DNA of 6,071 nucleotides from an uncultured Oscillospiraceae bacterium (GCA_944385305.1 CALWWS010000122.1:1-6071); one strand, 5' to 3'. Shown: positions 1-5,790, numbered from the stretch's first letter. Program-made: numbers and translations. Notes: generated by a model from the sequence alone, not told the origin.

Positions 1-266
1 GAGCTGCTCATCTTCCTGCTGCGCAGCCAGGATAACCATCCGGAGGACGTCTCCCGCATTCGGGATATGGCCCTGGACGCCCAGCGGCGGCTGGACCGTC
101 TGGCTCCCGGCCTGCCCGCCCCCCGCCCTCCGTCCCCCCAGAACTCCGGGACGCCAACATGGGCCACCTGGCCGCCCAATACCTCTCCCACCTGACCGCC
201 CTGGAGCGGATGGGCGCCGCCCGGCCCGCCCCCGTCCAGGAGGAGGAGAAGTGGATCTGCCCGTAA
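1..266 (+). CDS. 3' end of an unrecognised protein, apparently frameshifted
   Basis: The gene enters from the left edge, so its start is not visible. From base 1 the first frame reads ELLIFLLRSQDNHPEDVSRI and continues as a plausible charged helical protein with C/G-ending codons. After about base 120 it degrades into a Pro/Thr/Trp-rich tail and stops at 193-195. From about base 140 the third frame takes over with equally good codon use (PELRDANMGHLAAQYL onward) and ends in KWICP with TAA at 264-266. The two halves join if one C is added in either C6 run, at 119-124 or 134-139. So this is either a real frameshift, making a pseudogene or variant, or a base-call error. The join is a Pro/Ala-rich linker, which would tolerate some sequence change. 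I do not recognise the family. The product looks cytoplasmic, with no membrane segment in the visible part. The gene is convergent with the block to its right and shares the hairpin at 287-321. Confidence 0.55.
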
Positions 267-286
267 CTCTCCCCTTCCGTTGAAAA

Positions 287-321
287 AAAGAGCCTTACGC
301 CATTTTGGCGTAAGGCTCTTT
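287..321 (-). terminator. Rho-independent terminator, possibly bidirectional
   Basis: A perfect 15-bp inverted repeat (287-301 with 307-321) surrounds a 5-base loop. On the - strand the stem is followed by seven T (complement of A283-289), so it is a canonical terminator for the DUF2344 gene that stops at 386. On the + strand only a short T run ends the stem, so termination of the left-edge gene (stop at 266) is plausible but weaker. The position between two convergent genes fits a shared terminator. Confidence 0.9.
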
Positions 322-385
322 CCCTATACACATGCACTAAAAACATCAGCTTTTTCTCTCATCTGCCTGTCAAGCCCTCCGGCGG

Positions 386-1048
386 CTATGTCCAGGGCTG
401 CAAATCCTTATCCAGAACCGCCCGCCGGTGGCAGCACACAAAGTCAGGAGCAGCCTCGGGACAGTGCTCCACAATGGCAGATACCACCAGCTCCGGGTTG
501 AGGCCCGGGTTCTGGGCCCTTACAATGAGCTCCAGGGTGATGCTGTCCCGCCGCTCCTCCACCGTGGCCTTGTGGATGAGGGGGATGATGTCCACCTCCA
601 CCCAGCCGGTCCTGGCCTTTTTGGAGCGCTTGTTCACCACCAGGGAGGGCCGGGCTAGCAGGGCCTGGATGGCCCGCTCCGCCCCGAAGGGGGCGCCCGC
701 CTCGTACTCCATGGTGACAATGTAGTTGACCCAGCACAGCTCCTTCACCGGCCGGACGGCCTCATAGCAGCCGGTCACCGTAATGCCCGCGGGCAGGGCG
801 GCGGTCATCCGGGCGGGCACCTGGGCGAGATCCACCGGCTCCAGCAGCTGGCACTCCAGCACCTCGCAGCCGCTGGAGAAGCCCACCGACAGGGGCAGGG
901 GGATGGAGACAAAGGCGTGGGGGTTGAAGCCCTCGGTGTGCTTGATGGGCAGGCCCGCCCGGAGGAAAGCCCGCTGGAAGGTACGCATGAGATCCAGGTG
1001 GGAAATATACTTGGCGGTGTCCGCCTTGGTGAAGGCCAGCCTATGCAT
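386..1048 (-). CDS. DUF2344 / TIGR03936 radical SAM-linked protein
   Basis: This 220-residue protein is of the TIGR03936 (DUF2344) type, a family defined by being encoded next to, or fused to, an uncharacterised radical SAM protein. No biochemical role is established for it. Recognisable family features are the N-terminal basic segment, ISHLDLMR at residues 15-22, EGFNPH at 39-44 followed by a Pro/Leu-rich strand, and VNKRSKK in the second half. The length is close to that usual for the family. The start is ATG at 1048-1046, chosen because GGGAGGG lies 7 bases upstream (1062-1056) and the protein then begins at the conserved domain. Upstream in-frame sequence lies inside the radical SAM gene and reads as low-complexity noise. 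The gene overlaps the 3' end of the radical SAM gene by 8 bases (1041-1048), so translation is probably coupled and the products likely work together. The terminator at 287-321 ends the transcript. Confidence 0.9.
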   Translation of the reverse strand: MHRLAFTKADTAKYISHLDLMRTFQRAFLRAGLPIKHTEGFNPHAFVSIPLPLSVGFSSGCEVLECQLLEPVDLAQVPARMTAALPAGITVTGCYEAVRPVKELCWVNYIVTMEYEAGAPFGAERAIQALLARPSLVVNKRSKKARTGWVEVDIIPLIHKATVEERRDSITLELIVRAQNPGLNPELVVSAIVEHCPEAAPDFVCCHRRAVLDKDLQPWT

Positions 1049-2876
1049 CGCATTTCCCTCCCGGATAGAGCTTGTCCGCCCCGCAGCCGGTGCACTGCTT
1101 GCGGCAGTCGGGGGTGATGACCCCCTGGTAGGCCCGCTCCCGCTCCCGCCAGAGGAAGGGGGTGGACACGCCGGTGGAGGTGACGCTCCAGGGGAGCACC
1201 TCCTCCCGGGGGCGCACCCGGTTGGCGTAGAAGGCGGGGTCCAGGCCGCAGGCCTCCATGGCCTGCATCCAGCGTTCAAAGGAGAAGTGCTCGCTCCAGG
1301 CGTCCAGCCGGGCGCCCATGCGCCACACCTGCTCCAGCACACCGGCCAGCCGCCGGTCGCCCCGGGAGAGCACCGCCTCCAGGAAGCTGGTTTCCGGGTC
1401 GTGCCAGTTGTACTTAATGGACCGGCCCCGCATGTTCTCCCGCAGCAGCTTTACCCGCCGCCGGTACTCCTCCATGCTCACCTGGGCCTCCCACTGGAAG
1501 GCGGTGTGGGGCTTGGGCACAAAGCAGGCGGTGGATACGGTGATGGTCACACCCCGGCGGGGATTGGGGGTGACCTCCCGCCAGGCCTGGTAGACCTTCT
1601 CGGCCAGGTCGGCGATTCCCAGCACGTCCTCATCGGTCTCGGTGGGCAGGCCCAGCATGAAGTAGAGCTTCACGCTGCTCCACCCGCCGGAGAAGGCGGT
1701 GCGGCAGGACTGGAGCAGGTCGGCCTCGGTGACATTTTTGTTGATGGCGTCCCGCAGGCGCTGGGTGCCCGCCTCGGGGGCGAAGGTGAGGCCCGACTTG
1801 CGCACGTGCTGCAGCCGCTCCATCAGGCCCATGGAGAAGTTGTCCGCCCGCAGGGAGGGCAGGGAGAGGGAGATCTTCCGGGGCTCGCACCAGTCCAGCA
1901 GGCCGTCGCACAGCCCCTCCAGGGGCCGGTAGTCGCTGGTGGACAGGCTGGAGAGGGTCATCTCCTGGTAGCCTGAACTCTCGCAGGCGGCGATCCCCTG
2001 CTCCACCAGAAGTTTGGGGTCCCGGGCCCGCACCGGGCGGTAGGCGTACCCCGCCTGGCAGAAGCGGCAGCCCCGGATACAGCCCCGGAACAGCTCCAGC
2101 ATCACCCGGTCGTGGACGATCTCCGTGGAGGGGACAATGGTGTCCACGGGGAAATAGCTCTTGTCAAAGTCCTGCACGATCCGCTTGGTGACCACCGCGG
2201 GGGCCCCGTCCCGGGGGGTGATGGCCTCCATCGTGCCGTCAGGCCGGTAGATCGCATCGTACAGGGAGGGGACATACAGTCCCGGTACCCGGGCGGCGGC
2301 CTGGAGGAACTCCTCCTTCTCCCAGCACTCCTCCCGGGCCCGGCGGTAGAGCTGGATGAGCTCCACCGTCACGTCCTCCCCCTCCCCCAGGGAGAAGATA
2401 TCCACAAAGGGGGCCAGAGGCTCCGGATTGAAGGCGCAGGTGCCCCCCGCCACCACGATGGGGGCCAGGCCGCGGCGATCCGCCGCGTGCAGGGGCAGCC
2501 CCGCCAGATCCAGCATATTGAGCACGTTGGTATAGGCCAGCTCATAGCCCAGAGAGAAGCCGATGAGGTCGAAGTCGGCGATGGGATCGCCGCTCTCCAA
2601 CCCGTAGAGGGGCACCCCCTCCCGGCGCATCTCCTCCTCCATGTCCGCCCAGGGGGCGAATACCCGCTGGCACCACACGCCCTCCATCCGGGTCATCACA
2701 CCGTAGAGGATGCGTACCCCCAGGTTGGACATGCCGATCTCGTAGGTGTCTGGAAAACACAGGGCAAAACGGGTGTCCACCTCGTCCTGCCTCTTTACCA
2801 CCGCGTTATACTCCCCGCCGGTGTAGCGGGCGGGCTTCTGCACCCGGGAAAGGATATGCTCCAGCGTACGATTCAT
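1041..2876 (-). CDS. TIGR03960-type radical SAM protein, function unknown
   Basis: The 611-residue protein belongs to the uncharacterised radical SAM family TIGR03960. Residues ~1-170 resemble the B12-binding-like domain found in front of many radical SAM enzymes (PDTYEIGMSNLG at 42-53, DLIGFSLGYEL at 103-113), but no DxHxxG cobalamin-ligand motif is visible. The radical SAM core begins at ELFRGCIRGCRFCQ, with cysteines 266, 270 and 273 in the CxxxCxxC arrangement that binds the 4Fe-4S cluster used to cleave S-adenosylmethionine. Later core landmarks are FAPEAGTQRLRDAINKN (365-381) and KLYFMLGLPTE (403-413). The C-terminus carries a second cysteine cluster, CRKQCTGCG (C591, C595, C598), plus C609. 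The start is ATG at 2876, giving MNRTLEHILSRVQKPARY, a beginning typical of the family, behind a G-rich ribosome binding site. A longer in-frame start at 2942 would add 22 atypical residues and overlap the promoter -10 box. The gene overlaps its DUF2344 partner by 8 bases. Confidence 0.92.
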   Translation of the reverse strand: MNRTLEHILSRVQKPARYTGGEYNAVVKRQDEVDTRFALCFPDTYEIGMSNLGVRILYGVMTRMEGVWCQRVFAPWADMEEEMRREGVPLYGLESGDPIADFDLIGFSLGYELAYTNVLNMLDLAGLPLHAADRRGLAPIVVAGGTCAFNPEPLAPFVDIFSLGEGEDVTVELIQLYRRAREECWEKEEFLQAAARVPGLYVPSLYDAIYRPDGTMEAITPRDGAPAVVTKRIVQDFDKSYFPVDTIVPSTEIVHDRVMLELFRGCIRGCRFCQAGYAYRPVRARDPKLLVEQGIAACESSGYQEMTLSSLSTSDYRPLEGLCDGLLDWCEPRKISLSLPSLRADNFSMGLMERLQHVRKSGLTFAPEAGTQRLRDAINKNVTEADLLQSCRTAFSGGWSSVKLYFMLGLPTETDEDVLGIADLAEKVYQAWREVTPNPRRGVTITVSTACFVPKPHTAFQWEAQVSMEEYRRRVKLLRENMRGRSIKYNWHDPETSFLEAVLSRGDRRLAGVLEQVWRMGARLDAWSEHFSFERWMQAMEACGLDPAFYANRVRPREEVLPWSVTSTGVSTPFLWRERERAYQGVITPDCRKQCTGCGADKLYPGGKCDA

Positions 2877-2941
2877 GCCAATCCCCCGCCGCGAATGTAA
2901 TCTCATAAAACGGACCAGGCCGTCTAAGCTCTCTTGCACCA

Positions 2942-2970
2942 ATTCTACTGCCTGCCGGTTTCCCTTTCAA
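2942..2970 (-). promoter_or_regulatory. sigma-A promoter of the radical SAM / DUF2344 operon
   Basis: On the - strand TTGAAA (2970-2965) is followed after exactly 17 bases by TAGAAT (2947-2942). Transcription would start near 2935, giving a leader of about 60 bases before the ATG at 2876. The promoter lies in the 117-base gap after the permease stop codon. No convincing terminator is visible in that gap, so the pair may also receive read-through from the permease. Confidence 0.65.
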
Positions 2971-2993
2971 GTCCAATTTCTGCATTTCCGCCC

Positions 2994-4118
2994 TCAGCGG
3001 CTGAAAAGCACCGCGCAGGCGCACAGCACCGCCAGGCCCACCCCGTTGGCCGCCAAAAAGACCAGCATGTAGCGCCCTGGGCGGGCGTCCTGGGAGCGGA
3101 GATAGGCCTTGAGGGAGATGAGGCTGGCCAGGCTGGCGATGGGGGTGCCCAGCCCTCCCAGATTGGTGCCCAGCAACAGGCCCCGCCAGTCGTCGGTAAA
3201 GCCGGAGAGGAGCACCGCCGCGGGCACATTGCTGATCACCTGGCTGCTCACCCCGGCGGCCAGGGCGGTGTTGCCCTCCAGCACCCCGGAGATCAGAGAG
3301 CGCAGGGTCTCGTTGCCCCCCACGTTGCCCGCAAAGATGAAAAAGCACACAAAGGTGGCCAGCAGGGCGTAGTCCACCCGGGCAAAGAGCTCCCGGGCAA
3401 AGAGGAGCAGGGCGGCCGCCACAATGACCAGCAGTGCCTGATAGGGCAGCACCCGGAACACGGAGAGCAGGCACAGCACAAAAAGCGCCCCCATCAGCCC
3501 CAGCCGCCTGGGGTGGCGCAGGGCGGCCTTCTGGGGAAAGGTGACCCGGATGCCCTCGGGCCTGACGCACAGGGAGGCGGCCACCAGCCCCGCCAGGCTC
3601 ACCAGGGTGAGGGGCACCATCACAGCGAAAAACTCCCCCGCCTTCAGGCCGAAGTTGGCGTACAGGTACAGGTTCTGGGGGTTGCCCACCGGGGTGGCCA
3701 TGCTGCCCAGGTTGGCGGCGATGGTCTGGAGCACCACGATGTAGATCAGCCGCTCCCGCCGGCCGATGAGCCCCAGCACCAGCACGGCGAAGGGCACAAA
3801 GGTGATGAGGGCCACGTCGTTGGTCACCAGCATGGAGCTGAAAAAGGGCAGCAGCACCAGCACCAGGGTGACAAAGCGCATCCGCCGCTCCCCCGCCAGC
3901 AGCCGCTGGGCCAGCACAGCAAACACCCCGCACAGCTGAAAGCCCGCCACCACCGCCATCAGGCAGAAGAGCAGCACCAGCACCCGGAAGTCTATGTACC
4001 CCAGATAGGCGGCGCTGGGCGGCGTGAGGAGCATGGACAGCAGCGCGCACACCGCCGCGGCGCACAGCACCGGCTCCCGCCGCAGGGCGCCCAGCAGCAC
4101 CCTTCCCGCCTGTTTCAT
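2994..4118 (-). CDS. SLC13/ArsB-like (ion transporter superfamily) permease
   Basis: This is a 374-residue, very hydrophobic integral membrane protein with roughly 10-12 membrane segments and two pseudo-repeats typical of the ArsB/NhaD/SLC13 anion and cation permeases. The first half has FFSSMLVTNDVALITFVPF (92-110) and then NLGSMATPVGNPQNLYLY (136-153); in this superfamily the NDVAL and PxGNPQN loops form the transport core. The second half repeats the plan with SQVISNVPAAVLL (292-304) and LLGTNLGGLGTPIASLASLI (315-334). The substrate cannot be told from sequence; a dicarboxylate, arsenite or Na+/H+ role is possible. The start is ATG at 4118-4116, 9 bases after AAGGGGAG; upstream in-frame codons are tRNA and terminator sequence. 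A three-codon frame MEK (ATG at 4126) ends in a TGA overlapping this ATG and is probably incidental. The start lies just 36 bases beyond the tRNA terminator, so no separate promoter is evident. Confidence 0.85.
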   Translation of the reverse strand: MKQAGRVLLGALRREPVLCAAAVCALLSMLLTPPSAAYLGYIDFRVLVLLFCLMAVVAGFQLCGVFAVLAQRLLAGERRMRFVTLVLVLLPFFSSMLVTNDVALITFVPFAVLVLGLIGRRERLIYIVVLQTIAANLGSMATPVGNPQNLYLYANFGLKAGEFFAVMVPLTLVSLAGLVAASLCVRPEGIRVTFPQKAALRHPRRLGLMGALFVLCLLSVFRVLPYQALLVIVAAALLLFARELFARVDYALLATFVCFFIFAGNVGGNETLRSLISGVLEGNTALAAGVSSQVISNVPAAVLLSGFTDDWRGLLLGTNLGGLGTPIASLASLISLKAYLRSQDARPGRYMLVFLAANGVGLAVLCACAVLFSR

Positions 4119-4154
4119 TTTTCCATGCTCCCCTTCCGGTTTGGAATGTGAAGC

Positions 4155-4194
4155 CCAAAAAGAAGGACAGCCTGACGGCTGTCCTTCTTTTTGG
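4155..4194 (-). terminator. Rho-independent terminator of the two-tRNA transcript
   Basis: An 18-bp perfect stem (4155-4172 with 4177-4194) closes on a 4-base loop, and the distal arm ends in a T5 run on the - strand. The arms are symmetrical enough to act in both directions. It follows tRNA-Ser(GCU) directly: the encoded CCA (4194-4192) forms the base of the stem. The permease ribosome binding site begins about 20 bases beyond it. Confidence 0.9.
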
Positions 4195-4282
4195 CGGAGA
4201 AGGAGGGATTTGAACCCTCGCACGGCGTTAACCGTCTACTCCCTTAGCAGGGGAGCCCCTTCGGCCACTTGGGTACTTCTCC
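4192..4282 (-). tRNA. tRNA-Ser(GCU)
   Basis: The - strand folds as a class II tRNA. The acceptor stem is GGAGAAG/CTTCTCC, the anticodon stem CTCCC/GGGAG surrounds the loop CTGCTAA with anticodon GCT at 4248-4246, and the variable arm ACGG/CCGT identifies it as a long-arm (serine) tRNA. The T arm GAGGG-TTCAAAT-CCCTC is followed by the acceptor strand, discriminator G and an encoded CCA (4194-4192). It reads serine AGC/AGU codons. It is the second tRNA of a two-gene transcript, 50 bases downstream of tRNA-Ser(UGA). Confidence 0.97.
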
Positions 4283-4332
4283 AAGCCGAATTCATGTTGC
4301 GTTCTTTCCATGGGCGCACCGGATGGGAAATG

Positions 4333-4420
4333 TGGCGGAGAGAGTGGGATTCGAACCCACGGATGCTTCCACATCGCCGGTTTTCAAGACCGGTTCCTTC
4401 AACCACTCGGACATCTCTCC
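4333..4420 (-). tRNA. tRNA-Ser(UGA)
   Basis: The - strand folds as a class II tRNA. The acceptor stem is GGAGAGA/TCTCTCC, the anticodon stem CCGGT/ACCGG surrounds the loop CTTGAAA with anticodon TGA at 4386-4384, and the long variable arm is GATG/CATC. The T arm is GTGGG-TTCGAAT-CCCAC, followed by discriminator G and an encoded CCA (4335-4333). It reads serine UCN codons, mainly UCA/UCG. It is the first gene after the promoter at 4453-4481. Confidence 0.97.
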
Positions 4421-4452
4421 ACGTCCGGCCTTCAACCAAATGCGCGAGTAGT

Positions 4453-4481
4453 ATAATATCATACTCTTCCCCGCTTGTCAA
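4453..4481 (-). promoter_or_regulatory. Extended -10 promoter of the tRNA-Ser(UGA)-tRNA-Ser(GCU) transcript
   Basis: On the - strand a consensus TTGACA (4481-4476) is followed after 17 bases by TATTAT (4458-4453), with TG one base before it (TGA-TATTAT), an extended -10 element. The start would be near 4446, about 26 bases before the first tRNA. This is a strong promoter, as expected for stable RNA genes. Confidence 0.85.
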
Positions 4482-4501
4482 CACAAACCCGGAGAAAAGG
4501 G

Positions 4502-4532
4502 AAAAAAGCCGGGGCCGTTTGGCCCCGGCTTT
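4502..4532 (-). terminator. Rho-independent terminator of the wall hydrolase gene
   Basis: A 12-bp perfect GC-rich stem (4505-4516 with 4521-4532) closes on a 4-base loop, and the - strand continues into a T run (complement of A4502-4507). It begins 8 bases after the hydrolase stop codon at 4540 and sits about 20 bases upstream of the tRNA promoter, insulating the two units. Confidence 0.92.
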
Positions 4533-4539
4533 CAAATTT

Positions 4540-5358
4540 TCAGGCAAAGAAGGCGTGGGCGCCGATGGTGGCCACATAGGGCCGGTTGCGGGAAGCCCAG
4601 CTGCCGGGGGAGACGTAGGGGTTGACAAAATACAGAGCGTTGCCCGCGGTGTTGGCCCCCTCCAGGCACAGCTTGGCGGCAATCACGCTCTCGGCGTTGG
4701 GGGTCTTGTTGATGCTGCCGTTGGAGGCGGGGGTGAACTGGTTGCGCTGGAAGATGACCTCATACACCGTGTCGGGGAAGCGGGGGCTGGCCACCCGGTT
4801 GAGCACCACGTTGCCCACCGCAATCTTACCCTCCAGGGGCTGGTTGCCGCTCTCGGCGTTGATGATGCGGGAGAGCCAGTAGACCACGTCCTCCTGGTAG
4901 ACCTCATCCCCCGAGGCGATGGGGCCGTTGCCCGTCGCCTGGATGACCACCGTGTCCGTCTCGCTGTCCCAGCTCACCCAGGCGCCCAGGGCCTGGCCCA
5001 GGATACGCACGGGAACCAGAATGTTCTGCCCCTGGGTCTTTACTCCCTCGGAGACATACAGGTAACGGCCGTTGCACTCGATATACTGGGCGCCGGGCTT
5101 GATGTTCAGCTCCAGCCCCTCCGCCCGGATCTCCGCCTGGCCGTTGGCCCACACCGCAGTAGCCTCGGGATAGAGGGCCTGGACAATGGGCCAGTAGGAG
5201 ACGTAAGTGGTGCGATCCACCACCTGGGAGACGATGGCGGTCTCCACGGGGGTGCCGTTAATCGTAAAGTTAACGCCGCTCTCGGCAGCCAGCGCCTGCC
5301 CGCCCAGGGTAATACTCAGGGTGAGGCACAGCGCCGCACAAAGGGCACGTTTCTTCAT
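4540..5358 (-). CDS. Secreted SleB/CwlJ-like cell-wall hydrolase with N-terminal stalk domain
   Basis: The 272-residue protein starts with a classic signal peptide (MKKRALCAALCLTLSITLGG, cleavage likely after ALA at 22-24). Residues ~28-142 look like the copper amine oxidase N-terminal-type stalk domain common in Firmicutes surface proteins (INGTPVE at 33-39, ILVPVRILGQALGAWVSWD at 113-131). Residues ~153-272 match the Hydrolase_2 (SleB/CwlJ) domain: WLSRIINAESGNQPLEGKIA at 161-180, with E169 the likely catalytic glutamate, then GNVVLNRV (182-189) and GNALYFVNP (239-247). The family cleaves peptidoglycan as a lytic transglycosylase in spore cortex breakdown or vegetative wall turnover. SleB itself carries a PG-binding domain instead of a stalk, so the exact role is open. 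The start is ATG at 5358 behind AGGAGG with 10 bases of spacing. It has its own promoter (5415-5444) and terminator (4502-4532), so it is monocistronic. Confidence 0.9.
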   Translation of the reverse strand: MKKRALCAALCLTLSITLGGQALAAESGVNFTINGTPVETAIVSQVVDRTTYVSYWPIVQALYPEATAVWANGQAEIRAEGLELNIKPGAQYIECNGRYLYVSEGVKTQGQNILVPVRILGQALGAWVSWDSETDTVVIQATGNGPIASGDEVYQEDVVYWLSRIINAESGNQPLEGKIAVGNVVLNRVASPRFPDTVYEVIFQRNQFTPASNGSINKTPNAESVIAAKLCLEGANTAGNALYFVNPYVSPGSWASRNRPYVATIGAHAFFA

Positions 5359-5404
5359 GATTCAGAATCCTCCTGTTACTCGCTGTTACTTGTTCTTCAT
5401 CATT

Positions 5405-5425
5405 TTGTAACCACATTGTAACCAC
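5405..5425. repeat. Tandem direct repeat TTGTAACCAC overlapping the hydrolase promoter
   Basis: TTGTAACCAC occurs at 5405-5414 and again at 5416-5425, offset by 11 bases (about one helical turn). The upstream copy in transcription order contains the -10 box of the hydrolase promoter. A second tandem pair, CTGTTACT at 5373-5380 and 5383-5390 (10-base period), lies in the leader, and a further GTTGTAACT lies near 5556. All share a GTTAC/GTAAC core, which could be a binding site for a regulator. Confidence 0.6.
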
Positions 5426-5444
5426 TTCTCAACCAAAATGTCAA
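5415..5444 (-). promoter_or_regulatory. sigma-A promoter of the wall hydrolase gene
   Basis: On the - strand TTGACA (5444-5439) is followed after 18 bases by TACAAT (5420-5415). Transcription would start near 5408, with a leader of about 50 bases before the ATG at 5358. The -10 box lies inside one copy of a direct repeat, so a protein binding the repeat could block or modulate the promoter. Confidence 0.7.
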
Positions 5445-5696
5445 TAGAAACTTTTGTCGAGAACCCGCAATCCCTTGCAGCTCTAAGAAGTTCTCTTTTC
5501 CCAAAAAGAGATTTTCAGAACTTTTTTCGTGGTTTCTCCTCTTCAATCCGCAAAAAGTTGTAACTCTTTTTTCCCGCCGCCGGGCGGCGTGTGCCTCCTC
5601 TCTCCCGCCCTCCGCCACGTCCAGAGAGGGCCGGCACCACTTCGGCCCGGACAAACTGCTTTTGCTGCTTTTTTCTGACTTTTTGTAAAATTCCTC
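5445..5696. other. Intergenic region without a supported gene
   Basis: These 252 bases lie between the -35 boxes of two divergent promoters. I see no reading frame with credible codon use. Positions 5445-5580 are T-rich on the + strand and contain an imperfect inverted repeat (5488-5523) followed by a T6 run. Positions ~5571-5650 switch to a GC-rich patch with short hairpins: CGCCGC/GCGGCG near 5573-5587 and GGGCCG/CGGCCC at 5628-5633/5643-5648. Positions ~5651-5696 are T-rich again. No known RNA family is recognised. Confidence 0.5.
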
Positions 5697-5724
5697 TTGA
5701 CGGCTGGGAAAAAACTGATATAAT
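5697..5724 (+). promoter_or_regulatory. Extended -10 promoter of the tRNA-Ser(GGA) unit
   Basis: TTGACG (5697-5702) is followed after 16 bases by a perfect TATAAT (5719-5724), preceded by TG at 5716-5717 (TGA-TATAAT), an extended -10 element. The start would be near 5731, giving a leader of about 60 bases before the tRNA at 5791. A T-rich tract lies just upstream of the -35 box and could help as an UP element. Confidence 0.88.
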
Positions 5725-5748
5725 AAGACGCGTCGCTTGTGCGGCGTG

Positions 5749-5762
5749 TTACCCGCGGGTAA
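5749..5762. repeat. 14-bp perfect palindrome in the tRNA-Ser(GGA) leader
   Basis: TTACCCGCGGGTAA is a perfect palindrome about 18 bases after the predicted transcription start. It could be an operator for a dimeric regulator or a small hairpin (5-bp stem, CGCG loop) in the leader RNA. A shorter palindrome, GACGCGTC (5727-5734), lies at the start site, and GCGGCG (5741-5746) can pair with CGCCGT (5779-5784) to enclose the larger palindrome. Confidence 0.5.
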
Positions 5763-5790
5763 TTTGAATCTCCCCGGGCGCCGTCTATCT

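Noticed and set aside
345..373. Possible promoter on the - strand after the DUF2344 gene (TTGACA at 373-368)
   Set aside because: The box 17 bases downstream is GCTGAT, a poor -10, and only a short stretch precedes the terminator, so evidence for a small RNA is too thin.
1049..1342. N-terminal extension of the DUF2344 protein to a start at 1342
   Set aside because: The added residues are Pro/Ser/Trp-rich noise fully inside the radical SAM gene, while ATG 1048 has a strong ribosome binding site and begins exactly at the conserved domain.
783..1976. Long open frame on the + strand opposite the radical SAM gene
   Set aside because: Its translation is low-complexity Gly/Pro/Ala/His-rich and has no domain pattern. 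It is the antisense by-product of GC-rich, third-position-biased codons in a well-supported - strand gene.
2934..4151. Long + strand open frame rich in His/Gln/Gly opposite the permease
   Set aside because: The repeat-like His/Gln composition is the mirror of Leu/Ala/Val codons of the membrane protein; no plausible start context or family resemblance.
5573..5587. GC-rich hairpin CGCCGC/GCGGCG as a terminator
   Set aside because: No T run follows it on either strand; the T6 run lies on the wrong side for + strand termination.
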